Position numbers and translations under genes: made by a program. Source: DASQFQ01 sp038238015 (lineage in GTDB: Bacteria > Actinomycetota > Thermoleophilia > Solirubrobacterales > Solirubrobacteraceae). From it: a stretch of DNA of 64,000 bases. Under the pieces are notes generated by a model. It searched no databases. It was not told the DNA's origin and worked only from the letters and a program-made list of their open reading frames with translations. Positions 1 to 9,234 of the stretch are shown piece after piece. Position 1 is the stretch's first letter. Every line of letters begins with the position of its first letter. The DNA is taken from the NCBI GenBank assembly GCA_038238015.1, contig JBBRYA010000001.1:62001-126000 (forward strand), read 5' to 3'.

Positions 1-689
1 CCAAGACCGCGCGCCTGTACACCGACTTCGGGCTGCTCACCTGCGACGACGAGATCGGCGCCGACGTCGCCGACATGTTCAACTTCCTCACCGGCTTCGC
101 CCGCCCGCGCGGCTACCGCCAGGTGCTCGTCGCCCCGGCGCACATGCGCGACGGGATCATCCAGGAGATCGAGCGCACGATCGGCGCTCACCGCGACGGC
201 CGCCAGGCCCGGATCGTCATGAAGCTCAACTCGCTGGTCGACAAGCGCTGCATCCGTGCGCTCTACCGCGCCTCGCGCGCCGGCGTCGAGGTCCAGCTCA
301 ACATCCGAGGGATCTGCTGCCTGCGCCCCGGGGTGCCCGGTGTGTCGGAGAACATCCGCGTGACCTCGATCGTCGGGCGCTTCCTCGAGCACTCGCGCAT
401 CTACGGCTTCGAGCGCGACGGCGAGTGCACGGTCTACATCGGCTCGGCGGACCTGATGCCGCGCAACCTCGACACGCGCGTGGAGCTGCTGACGCCCGTC
501 AACGACCCCGAGCTGCGCGCCGACCTCACCGACACGCTCGAGCGCTGCTTCGCCGACGACACCAACACGTGGGAGCTCGGCGAGGACGGCGAGTGGTCGC
601 GCCGCACTCCCGGGCCGGAGCCGCGCAGCGTCCAGCGCCAGCTGATGACCGGCCACGCCGCGCGCGCCGTCGAGGCCGCCACCAGCTAG
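1..689 (+). CDS. ppk: Polyphosphate kinase 1, C-terminal part (5' truncated by window)
   Basis: This is the last roughly 229 residues of a PPK1-type enzyme, which reversibly transfers the gamma-phosphate of ATP to polyphosphate. The reading frame is open from base 3. Recognisable C-terminal elements are YTDFGLLTCD, the MKLNSLVD segment (VMKLNSLVDKRCIRALYRAS), the Arg/Cys strand RGICCLRPG, and the GSADLMPRNLDTRVEL segment that ends the phospholipase-D-like catalytic fold. The tail after TNTWEL is short and polar, as is normal for the family. The gene lies upstream of a large phosphate-starvation block, which fits polyphosphate storage. The N-terminus, catalytic His and promoter are outside the window. 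Confidence 0.93.
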   Translation, partial: KTARLYTDFGLLTCDDEIGADVADMFNFLTGFARPRGYRQVLVAPAHMRDGIIQEIERTIGAHRDGRQARIVMKLNSLVDKRCIRALYRASRAGVEVQLNIRGICCLRPGVPGVSENIRVTSIVGRFLEHSRIYGFERDGECTVYIGSADLMPRNLDTRVELLTPVNDPELRADLTDTLERCFADDTNTWELGEDGEWSRRTPGPEPRSVQRQLMTGHAARAVEAATS

Positions 690-700
690 TGGCCGGCTGA

Positions 701-1471
701 GTGGACCTCGGGCTCGCGGGCTCGCGGGCGCTCGTCACGGGCGCCTCGGGCGGCATCGGCCAGGCCGTCGCGCGCGCGCTCGCGGCCGAGGGCGCGCACG
801 TCGTCGCGCACTTTCATCGCAACGCCGAGGGCGCCGCGGCGCTGGCGCGCGAGATCGGGGGGACCGCCGTGGGCGCCGACCTGCGCGAGGAGGCCGAGGT
901 CGACGCGCTGTTCGCCGCCGCCGGGCCGCTCGACGCGTGCGTGGCCAACGCGGGCGTGTGGCCGGAGGAGGACGTCCCGGTGGCCGCGATGACGCTCGAG
1001 CGCTGGCGCGCGACGCTCGACGCCAACCTCACCGCGACGTTCCTGACCGCGCGCGGCTTCGCCCGCGGGCTGGCCGGCGGCCCCGGCGCCCTCGTGCTCG
1101 TCGCCTCGACCGCGGGGCGCTTCGGCGAGGCCGGCCACGCCGACTACGCGGCGGCCAAGGCCGCGATCGCCCACGGGCTCGCGCTGTCGCTGAAGAACGA
1201 GCTGGCGCCCGCGCGCGTGAACGTCGTGGCGCCGGGGTGGACGGTGTCGCCGATGACGGCGGACTCGCTGACCGAGGACCTCGTCGCGCAGGTCACGGCG
1301 ACGATGGCGCTGCGCAAGGTCGCGCAGCCCGAGGACGTCGCGCGCGCGGTGACCTTCCTCTGCTCGCCCGCGGCGGCGGGTCACCTCACCGGCGAGCTGG
1401 TGACGGTCGCGGGCGGCATGGAGGGCCGCCTGCTGCACGCGCCGCCTGCTACCAGTGCACGCCCTTCATGA
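701..1471 (+). CDS. Short-chain dehydrogenase/reductase (SDR), classical type
   Basis: This is a 256-residue NAD(P)-dependent oxidoreductase of the classical SDR family. The Rossmann motif TGASGGIG is at residues 13-20, followed by NAG near residue 83. The catalytic Ser lies in VASTAG, the YAAAK active-site motif near residue 150, and APGWTVSPM after it. The C-terminus GELVTVAGGM is typical of FabG-like members. The start is the GTG 11 bases after the ppk stop; no better start lies upstream. The last 23 bases overlap the 3' end of the convergent acyl-CoA-reductase-like gene. The substrate cannot be deduced from sequence. Confidence 0.88.
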   Translation: MDLGLAGSRALVTGASGGIGQAVARALAAEGAHVVAHFHRNAEGAAALAREIGGTAVGADLREEAEVDALFAAAGPLDACVANAGVWPEEDVPVAAMTLERWRATLDANLTATFLTARGFARGLAGGPGALVLVASTAGRFGEAGHADYAAAKAAIAHGLALSLKNELAPARVNVVAPGWTVSPMTADSLTEDLVAQVTATMALRKVAQPEDVARAVTFLCSPAAAGHLTGELVTVAGGMEGRLLHAPPATSARPS

Positions 1472-3431
1472 GGTGCGCGAGCGCCATCGCCTCGTTGGAC
1501 GGCTTGTCGCCTTCGCCGTCCTTGCCGTCCTTGTCCTTCTTGAAGGACTCCGGGAAGACCTTGTAGGCCATGTGCAGCACCTGGTCGATCGCCTTCGGGG
1601 CGAGCGCGTAGGCGACCTCGCCGAAGGTGCCAAGCCGCGTGTTGAGCTGCTTCGGCTTGGAGCGGATCGCCTCGCACACGAGGTCGGCGGCCTCGTCGGG
1701 GGAGATCGTCGGGAACGAGTCGTAGATCTTCGTCGGCGCGATCATCGGCGTGCGCACGAGCGGCATGTGGATCGTCGTGAAGGTGACGCGATCGCCGATC
1801 GTCTCGCTCGAGGCCACGCGCGTGAAGGCGTCCAGCGCGGCCTTTGAGGCGACGTAGGCCGAGAAGCGCGGCGGGTTGGTCTGCACGCCGATCGAGGAGA
1901 CGTTGACGATGTGGCCCGACTTCTTCTCGCGCATGTGCGGGAGCACGCCGATGATCATCTTGATCGTGCCGAGGTAGTTGAGCTGGACCGTGCGCTCGTA
2001 GTCGTGGAAGCGGTCGTAGGAGACCTCCACCGAGCGGCGGATCGAGCGGCCCGCGTTGTTGACGAGGACGTCGATGGAGGCGTGCTCGCCGAAGATCTGC
2101 TCGAGCGTGGCGTCGATCGCGTCGGTGTCTGAGAGGTCGCAGGAGTAGGCGTAGGCGGTCCCGCCGTCGCGCTCGATCTCGGCCTTGACCTCCTCGAGCT
2201 TCTCCATCGTGCGCGCGACCAGGATCGGGATCCCGCCCGCGGCCGCGATCTTGCTGGCGGCTGCCTTGCCGATGCCGCTCGAGGCGCCGGTGATGATCAC
2301 CGTCTTGCCGTTGACCGCGCCCTCGAAGGAGCGGTCCTTGAACAGGTCGGGATCGAGGTTGCGCTCCCAGTAGTCCCACAGCTTCTCGGCGTAGGACTCG
2401 AGTGGCGGGAGCTCGATGCCCGAGCCCCTGAGCGCGCGCTGGGTGTCGCGGGCGTCGAAGGTCGCGGTCAGGCCGATGTACTCGAGCACCGAGTCGGGGA
2501 TCCCGAGATCGGCGAGCAACGTGCGCCGGATGTCCTTCAGCGCCTGCAGCTTCATCGCGTAGGACAGCACGCCCTTCGGGAGCATGTCGGTGAGGCCCTT
2601 GTCCACGCGCAGCACCATCTTGGGCGCGTGGGCGGCCTCGGCGAAGGTGTTGATCACGTCGCCGGCCGCCTGGGCCTTGGGGTTGACGAGGTGGAAGGCC
2701 TGGCCGTCGAGGTCGGGCAGGTGCGCGATGTGGTCCATCGCGGCGGCCACGAAGTCGACGGGCACGATGTTGGTCTTGCCGACCTCGATGCCCACCAGCG
2801 GGAACCACTCCGGCAGTGCGAAGCGGGCCTTCTGGATCGCCTTGAAGAAGTAGTAGGGCCCGTCGATCTTGTCCATCTCGCCGGTCTTGGAGTTGCCGAC
2901 GACGACGGAGGGGCGGTAGACCCGCCAGGCGCCCGACACCTTCGCGCGCACGAGCTTCTCGGCCTCGTACTTGGTCCGGTGGTAGGGGTGGGCCAGCTTC
3001 TGGTCGACGTCGAAGTCGTCCTCGGTGAAGTGCCCCTCGTACATGCCGGCCACCGCGATCGAGGACGCGTGGTGGAAGGTCCCCGCGCCCAGCTCGTTGG
3101 CGAGCTCGACCGCGTTCTGGGTGCCCCCGACGTTGAGCTTGGCGTTGCGCTCGTCGTCGGCGGTCATGTCGTAGATCGCCGCCAGGTGGAAGAAGTGCTC
3201 GACGCCCTTGAGCGTCTCGCGGTCGGCATCCGAGACTCCGAGGAGCGGCTGGGAGAGGTCCCCCGTCACGGGCTTGATTCGCTCGGGCTGACCCCAGCCC
3301 TCGGTCAGCCGTGCGAGCTTGTCCTCGGAGCCCTCGCGCACGAGGACGTGGATGTCCCCCTCCCGCTCGAGCAGCCGCTCGACGAGATGCCGGCCGATGA
3401 AGCCGGTCGCACCCGTGACGAAATAGCTCAA
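1449..3431 (-). CDS. Two-domain SDR, acyl-CoA-reductase-like (AcrA1 type)
   Basis: This 660-residue protein joins two dehydrogenase domains. Residues 1-360 are an extended SDR of the fatty-acyl-reductase kind, with TGATGFIGRHL at the N-terminus and active-site YHRTKYEAE near residue 150. Residues 370-600 are a classical SDR with TGASSGIGKA, NNAGRS and YVASKAALD. The architecture and length match the mycobacterial multifunctional acyl-CoA reductases (AcrA1-like), which reduce long-chain acyl-CoA to aldehyde or alcohol. The C-terminal tail is Lys/Asp rich. The start is TTG, chosen because AAGGAG lies 7 bases upstream. An enoyl-CoA hydratase lies upstream on the same strand and a wax-ester synthase lies 38 kb away, so the alcohol product could feed wax esters; that link is inference. 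Confidence 0.82.
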   Translation of the reverse strand: MSYFVTGATGFIGRHLVERLLEREGDIHVLVREGSEDKLARLTEGWGQPERIKPVTGDLSQPLLGVSDADRETLKGVEHFFHLAAIYDMTADDERNAKLNVGGTQNAVELANELGAGTFHHASSIAVAGMYEGHFTEDDFDVDQKLAHPYHRTKYEAEKLVRAKVSGAWRVYRPSVVVGNSKTGEMDKIDGPYYFFKAIQKARFALPEWFPLVGIEVGKTNIVPVDFVAAAMDHIAHLPDLDGQAFHLVNPKAQAAGDVINTFAEAAHAPKMVLRVDKGLTDMLPKGVLSYAMKLQALKDIRRTLLADLGIPDSVLEYIGLTATFDARDTQRALRGSGIELPPLESYAEKLWDYWERNLDPDLFKDRSFEGAVNGKTVIITGASSGIGKAAASKIAAAGGIPILVARTMEKLEEVKAEIERDGGTAYAYSCDLSDTDAIDATLEQIFGEHASIDVLVNNAGRSIRRSVEVSYDRFHDYERTVQLNYLGTIKMIIGVLPHMREKKSGHIVNVSSIGVQTNPPRFSAYVASKAALDAFTRVASSETIGDRVTFTTIHMPLVRTPMIAPTKIYDSFPTISPDEAADLVCEAIRSKPKQLNTRLGTFGEVAYALAPKAIDQVLHMAYKVFPESFKKDKDGKDGEGDKPSNEAMALAHLMKGVHW

Positions 3432-3438
3432 GTTCGGT

Positions 3439-3446
3439 CTCCTTCC
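3439..3446 (-). promoter_or_regulatory. Ribosome binding site fixing a TTG start
   Basis: GGAAGGAG on the minus strand lies 7 bases before the TTG at 3431. It supports that codon as the start of the acyl-CoA-reductase-like gene. Confidence 0.7.
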
Positions 3447-3509
3447 AGGTGAATCTGGTCCGAAGGAGGGACCCTACCTGTCCGGCGGGGCGCGCCGGAC
3501 GGCCCGAGC

Positions 3510-4268
3510 TCAGATCCCGGTGCCGCCGGCGCCGCGGCCCTCGCCGCCGGCGAAGCGCAGCGCGCCCTCGCGCGCGACCGCGGTGCGGTCGCGGCCCAGC
3601 CGCGCCTCGAGCTCCAGCGCCCGCTCGAGCGCCAGGCCGAACCCCTCAAGCGCGGCCTGGCGGTCGGAGAGCATCGTCTCCTGCGGGAACGCGGCGATCC
3701 CCTCCGCCATCGCCAGCGCCCGCGCCACGTGCGCGCCCGGGGCCACGACCTCGGTGAGCAGGCCCATCGCGAGCGCCTCGGGGGCCTCGACGACGCGGCC
3801 GCTGAGGATCAGGTCGAGCGCCCGGCCCATCCCCACGATCCGCGGCAGGCGCTGGGTGCCGCCGTCTATCAGCGGGACCCCGAAGCGCCGCTCGGTGAAG
3901 CCGAGGCGGGCGGTCTCGGTCCCCACCCGCAGATCGCACCACAGCGCGAGCTCGAGCCCGCCGGCCAGGCACCAGCCGGAGATCGCGGCGATCGTGGGCT
4001 TCGGCGAGGCCAGGCGCGTGAAGCCGAGCGGCCCGGCGCGGCTCTCGAGCCGGTCGCCGAGGGTCTCCAGGGCCTTGAGGTCGGCCCCGGCGCAGAAGGC
4101 CTCGTCGCCCTCGCCGGTCAGGACGAGCACGCGCGCCCCGTCGTCGGCGCAGAAGCGGTGGAACGCTTCCTCGAGCGCCGCGGCGGTGTCGCCGTCGACG
4201 GCGTTGCGCCGCTCCGGGCGCGCGATGGTCAGCAGCGCGGCGGCCCCGACGCGCTCGTAGCGCAGCAC
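3510..4268 (-). CDS. Enoyl-CoA hydratase/isomerase family protein
   Basis: This is a 252-residue crotonase-fold protein, usual length for the family. It has the oxyanion-hole segment (CAGADLKAL near residue 64) and the second glycine-rich segment ISGWCLAGGLELALWCDLRVG near residues 98-118. GFTERRFGVPLIDGGTQRLPRIVG follows, where the catalytic acid of hydratases normally lies. The start is GTG. The gene is upstream of the two-domain acyl-CoA-reductase-like gene on the same strand, separated by about 80 bases, so the two may act in one acyl-CoA pathway. Whether it is a hydratase, an isomerase or another crotonase activity cannot be settled here. Confidence 0.87.
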   Translation of the reverse strand: MLRYERVGAAALLTIARPERRNAVDGDTAAALEEAFHRFCADDGARVLVLTGEGDEAFCAGADLKALETLGDRLESRAGPLGFTRLASPKPTIAAISGWCLAGGLELALWCDLRVGTETARLGFTERRFGVPLIDGGTQRLPRIVGMGRALDLILSGRVVEAPEALAMGLLTEVVAPGAHVARALAMAEGIAAFPQETMLSDRQAALEGFGLALERALELEARLGRDRTAVAREGALRFAGGEGRGAGGTGI

Positions 4269-4293
4269 CGGCGCCGAGTCCCGGCGGAGGCGG

Positions 4294-4572
4294 CTACCAG
4301 CCGCCGCGCAGGTCGGCGCGCGCGCGCCGTGCCTTCTCGGCGGCCTTGCGCGCGTCCTTGCGCTTGTCGAAGTGCCGCTGGAGCATGCTCATGATGAAGA
4401 TGAACAGCGGGAAGGCGCCAATCAGGATGAATCCCGCGTTGGTGACGACCTTGTCGGAGGTCTCGCCCCACAGGCCCTCGCCGCCGTCGCCCCCACTGGC
4501 GGCCAGCGCCAGGGGCGCGTTGAGCGCGAGCAGCGCGGCGGACAGAATGAGGGTGCGGAGCGCGAGACGCAT
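4294..4572 (-). CDS. Small exported membrane protein, 92 aa
   Basis: The 92-residue protein opens with a signal-type segment (LALRTLILSAALLALNAPLA, residues 3-22). A short Gly-rich extracellular part follows, then one transmembrane helix (residues 46-62, AGFILIGAFPLFIFIMS) and a strongly basic, Lys/Arg/Ala-rich cytoplasmic tail (RHFDKRKDARKAAEKARRAR). No family is recognised. Start codon ATG 4572 is chosen because a perfect TATAAT sits 10 bases upstream, which implies a leaderless or near-leaderless transcript. It is transcribed divergently from the secreted protein that begins only about 25 bases away. Confidence 0.75.
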   Translation of the reverse strand: MRLALRTLILSAALLALNAPLALAASGGDGGEGLWGETSDKVVTNAGFILIGAFPLFIFIMSMLQRHFDKRKDARKAAEKARRARADLRGGW

Positions 4573-4582
4573 CGTCTGCACG

Positions 4583-4588
4583 ATTATA
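4583..4588 (-). promoter_or_regulatory. -10 box TATAAT for the 92-aa membrane protein gene
   Basis: A perfect TATAAT hexamer on the minus strand lies 10 bases before ATG 4572, which places the likely transcription start at or next to the start codon. No clear -35 hexamer is visible 17 bases upstream (GGCGAG). The box overlaps the earliest possible start codon of the divergent gene. Confidence 0.55.
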
Positions 4589-4596
4589 TGGGGGTG

Positions 4597-5463
4597 ATGC
4601 GAGGTCTCGCCGTTCTCCTGGCCCTGATGGTCGTCGTCGCGCTGAGCGCGGGCGGTCGCGCCGCCCCCGCGCCCGCGCAGGGCACTCCGACGCCGACCCC
4701 GACCGACACCGCGACGCCTGTGCCCACGGAGACGCCCACCCCCACCGAGACGCCGAGCCCCACGCCGGAGCCGACCGCGCAGCCGGCAGCGCCCGCTCCC
4801 GCGCCGGTGGCGGACAAGCCGTCCGGGCCGCCGGCGTCGATGCTGCTCATCCCCGACCTGGCCAGCGACGAGTTCACGAGCCCGCGGCTGACGCTGCGCT
4901 GGCGCGGGCGCGGCGCCGACGACGCGCGAGCCCAGGGCTTCAAGGTCGACGTCCGGCCGGTGACCCTGCGCAGCCAGGCCGACTGGCGCGCCCTGGTCGC
5001 GGGCGCGCCGCAGCGCCAGACGGTGTTCACCGGCGCCGCCGGGGTCACCTACCAGGTTCGGGTGGCCGCCCGCGATCGGCCCGATTCCTACGGGGGCTTC
5101 GCGCTCGACACCATCACGGTCCCGTTCGACGAGCGCGACCGGCACGTCCTTCTCGCGGGCCGCTGGCAGCGGGTCCACGCGGCCACCGCATGGCAGGGGA
5201 CGCTGGCCCGCGGCGCCGGGCGCGGGGCGAAGGCGACGCTGCGCTTCAGCGGCCGCCGCCTGCGCGTTGTGGCGCGCCGCTCCCCGGGCGCGGGGCGCCT
5301 CGCCGTCGTCCTCGACGGTCGGCGCCATACGGTCTCCACCGCGGGCTCGTCGGCGCCGCGGCAGGTCGTCTTCGACGCGCAGGGGCTGCGGGCGGGCCGC
5401 CACCGCGTGGTGGTCAGCCCGTCCGGCGGGCGCGTCGAGCTCGACGCGATCGCTCCGTCCTAG
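4597..5463 (+). CDS. Secreted protein with Thr/Pro-rich linker and beta domains
   Basis: The protein is about 288 residues. A hydrophobic signal segment (LAVLLALMVVVALSAGG) is followed by a low-complexity TPT/PTE-rich linker (roughly residues 30-65) typical of cell-wall-spanning linkers in Gram-positives. The rest looks all-beta: an FN3-like region (PRLTLRWRGRGADDARAQGF to VTYQVRVAARD) and a C-terminal domain with the pattern WQGTLARG...RLRVVARRSPGAGRLAVVLDG. No enzyme motif is seen. ATG 4588 and GTG 4594 are alternative starts; 4597 is preferred because the divergent gene's -10 box covers 4588. Possible roles are surface binding or wall association; function unknown. Confidence 0.7.
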   Translation: MRGLAVLLALMVVVALSAGGRAAPAPAQGTPTPTPTDTATPVPTETPTPTETPSPTPEPTAQPAAPAPAPVADKPSGPPASMLLIPDLASDEFTSPRLTLRWRGRGADDARAQGFKVDVRPVTLRSQADWRALVAGAPQRQTVFTGAAGVTYQVRVAARDRPDSYGGFALDTITVPFDERDRHVLLAGRWQRVHAATAWQGTLARGAGRGAKATLRFSGRRLRVVARRSPGAGRLAVVLDGRRHTVSTAGSSAPRQVVFDAQGLRAGRHRVVVSPSGGRVELDAIAPS

Positions 5464-5473
5464 GCTCTCTTCC

Positions 5474-7372
<1,899 letters not shown>

Positions 7373-7396
7373 GCGAGGCCTCCCCCAGCAGCCTTC

Positions 7397-9097
7397 CTAC
7401 CGCTCGTTGTTCCCCTGCTGGTAGTCGCCGTTCCCCCGGTTGCGGCTTGCCGCCTGGATCACCTCGAACGTCGGGTTGTCCCCGTGCTGCTGGGTGTAGA
7501 ACCAGCGCCACCCACCCTTGAACAGGTTCGGCGTCTGCGCGCCGAGGATCCCTCGCACGCCGGGGTCGCCGTCGGAGACGTGCACGCCGGTGATCTCGTT
7601 GTCCCCGTCGTTCTTGCCTCCGAACCCGGCCTTGTCGGAGTCGATCGTCGCTGACGGGTCGCGGCCCTCGGCCAGCCACCGGGTCGGGCGGCTTCCGGGC
7701 TGCGAGTAGTCGGTGCCGACGTCGAAGACGTAGCCCGAGTCCAATGCGTTGCGCTGCTTGTGCAGCGTGTCGCCCGCGTCCTCCACGAACGTGACCTTGT
7801 CACGCGAGAGGAAGGCGTTGTTGTCCAGGCCGGTGTGCTCCTGGTCGCCGTAGAAGAACAGCGAGAGCTTGCCGGTCTGGGCCGACGGGTCGCGCTGGAC
7901 GAGCTTCTGGATGCCGCCCCAGCCGCCGGCCGTCGGGTTCTCGGGGCCCGTGTTGTTCGTGTCGCCGGTCTCGTCGAAGTAGAACTCCGTGAAGTGCGAG
8001 CCTGGCCGGAAGAGCCCGTTCTCCGGGCGCTTGAACGGCGTCGCGTCCACGCCCTTCGCCTTCGCCGCCAGGTTGGCGTTGAAGGGCATGTTGCCGTTCG
8101 TCGCGGTGTCGTGGACCGTCACCCAGCGGGTGTCGAGCTGGTTGCCGTAGGAGTGGTCCTGGACCTGGTCGGGAGCCTGGAGGGCCGCCTGGGACTCCAA
8201 CGTGATCTGCTGCCCGCTCTTGTTGAGCACCTGGAGCGCCTCGAGGCGGCCGTTGTGCAGGTCGCCGGGATGCTTGGGCACGTAGCGGTACACGAACGAG
8301 TTGGGCTGCCGGGCGGTCGTGCCCTGCTTGTTGGGGCCGCCGATGTCCTCGACGATCCAGATGTTGCCATCCGAGTCGTTCTGGATGCTCTCGTAGCCGC
8401 CGCGACCGAGCGCGCCCGAGACGTCCTCGACCGTGGACGGGTAGTCCGCCGTCGCGGCGTAGGTGGGGGCGTCCTGGCGCTCGGTCGTGAACAGCAGCCG
8501 CTGCGCGAACGGGTCATAGGTGGAGCCGTCGATCGGGTTGATCGGCTCGCCCTTGGTGTCCTCGGTGGCCAGCAGCGTGACGCGGTGCTGCGCGTCCGCG
8601 TCGAGGTTGATGCGCGTGATGTAGCCGCGCTTCTTGCCGCCGACCGTCGCGGCGAGCTCGTGGCCCTGGTAGAGGAAGTGCGTGCCGTAGTCGTAGGAGC
8701 CGTCGGGGCCGGAGAGGCCGCGCTTGAAGTCCAGGTAGGTGTTCTTGTCGGGCTCGGTCTTTTGCGCCTCGGTCGGGTTCGCCGTCGTGGGCAGCATCTG
8801 CGGGAACGTGGGGTTGTCGGCGCTGGGCACGTCGTTCTCGTAGCCGTAGAAGCTGATGATGTCCTTCGGGTTCTCAAGCCGCGTGGAGCCCTGGGCCCAC
8901 GTCACCTGCTGGAGCTCGGCCGAGAGCCGCGACGCGGGCGCGTAGCCGGCCGCCTTCTGGTTGGCGGTGGGCACGTCGGACAGGTTCGGGCCGTGCGAGG
9001 GGTCCGCCAATCCGAGCGCCGCGAACGACGCGCCGCCGACCGTCGCGACGACGGCTCCGGCGGCGAGCGCGCGGGTTCTGAGCTTCCTGGCCTTCAA
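7397..9097 (-). CDS. PhoX-like (DUF839) secreted phosphatase
   Basis: The 566-residue protein starts with a basic n-region and hydrophobic core (KARKLRTRALAAGAVVATVGG), consistent with export; no twin Arg is evident. The body resembles PhoX/DUF839 beta-propeller proteins: repeated GYxSIxNDSDGNIWIVED-like strands, NPTAGGWGG, FFYGDQEHTGLDN and the late FVEDAGDTLH segment. PhoX enzymes are calcium-dependent alkaline phosphatases that release phosphate from organic esters outside the cell. The start is TTG 9097, fixed by GGAGG 7 bases upstream. A PHO-box-like repeat lies upstream and phosphate genes surround it, which supports the role. A phytase-like or other propeller function remains possible. 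Confidence 0.7.
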   Translation of the reverse strand: MKARKLRTRALAAGAVVATVGGASFAALGLADPSHGPNLSDVPTANQKAAGYAPASRLSAELQQVTWAQGSTRLENPKDIISFYGYENDVPSADNPTFPQMLPTTANPTEAQKTEPDKNTYLDFKRGLSGPDGSYDYGTHFLYQGHELAATVGGKKRGYITRINLDADAQHRVTLLATEDTKGEPINPIDGSTYDPFAQRLLFTTERQDAPTYAATADYPSTVEDVSGALGRGGYESIQNDSDGNIWIVEDIGGPNKQGTTARQPNSFVYRYVPKHPGDLHNGRLEALQVLNKSGQQITLESQAALQAPDQVQDHSYGNQLDTRWVTVHDTATNGNMPFNANLAAKAKGVDATPFKRPENGLFRPGSHFTEFYFDETGDTNNTGPENPTAGGWGGIQKLVQRDPSAQTGKLSLFFYGDQEHTGLDNNAFLSRDKVTFVEDAGDTLHKQRNALDSGYVFDVGTDYSQPGSRPTRWLAEGRDPSATIDSDKAGFGGKNDGDNEITGVHVSDGDPGVRGILGAQTPNLFKGGWRWFYTQQHGDNPTFEVIQAASRNRGNGDYQQGNNER

Positions 9098-9104
9098 GGT
9101 CAAT

Positions 9105-9109
9105 CCTCC
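9105..9109 (-). promoter_or_regulatory. Ribosome binding site GGAGG for the phoX-like gene
   Basis: GGAGG on the minus strand sits 7 bases before TTG 9097. An in-frame TTG at 9103 would leave no spacer, so 9097 is the better start. Confidence 0.65.
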
Positions 9110-9172
9110 CGTGGGTCGGCTCCGGCACGCTGCCGGTGCGGTCTGGCGGGACGCTAAGCAGGCGTCCCCCAA

Positions 9173-9194
9173 CGCATGTGACCGTGTCGTGACC
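9173..9194 (-). promoter_or_regulatory. PHO box (two 11-bp repeats) facing the phoX-like gene
   Basis: Read on the minus strand, two 11-base units stand in tandem: GGTCACGACAC and GGTCACATGCG. The GTCAC cores are exactly 11 bases apart. This matches the direct-repeat layout of PhoP/PhoB sites in actinobacteria (GTTCAC-type units). It lies about 76 bases upstream of the phoX-like start. Confidence 0.6.
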
Positions 9195-9215
9195 TTCACA
9201 CGACGGTCACCTGAA
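9194..9215 (+). promoter_or_regulatory. PHO box (two 11-bp repeats) facing the PHP-glycosyltransferase gene
   Basis: On the plus strand the units CTTCACACGAC and GGTCACCTGAA follow each other with an 11-base period. They abut the oppositely oriented pair for phoX, so one short region could control both divergent genes. The repeat ends 19 bases before ATG 9235. Confidence 0.55.
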
Positions 9216-9234
9216 AGCTTGTTTTGCAGGGAAA

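Noticed and set aside
4680..4800. Repeated CCGAC/ACGCC-rich stretch as a DNA repeat element
   Set aside because: It encodes the Thr/Pro linker of a secreted protein; a similar stretch at about 58520-58660 encodes the tail of a lipoprotein.
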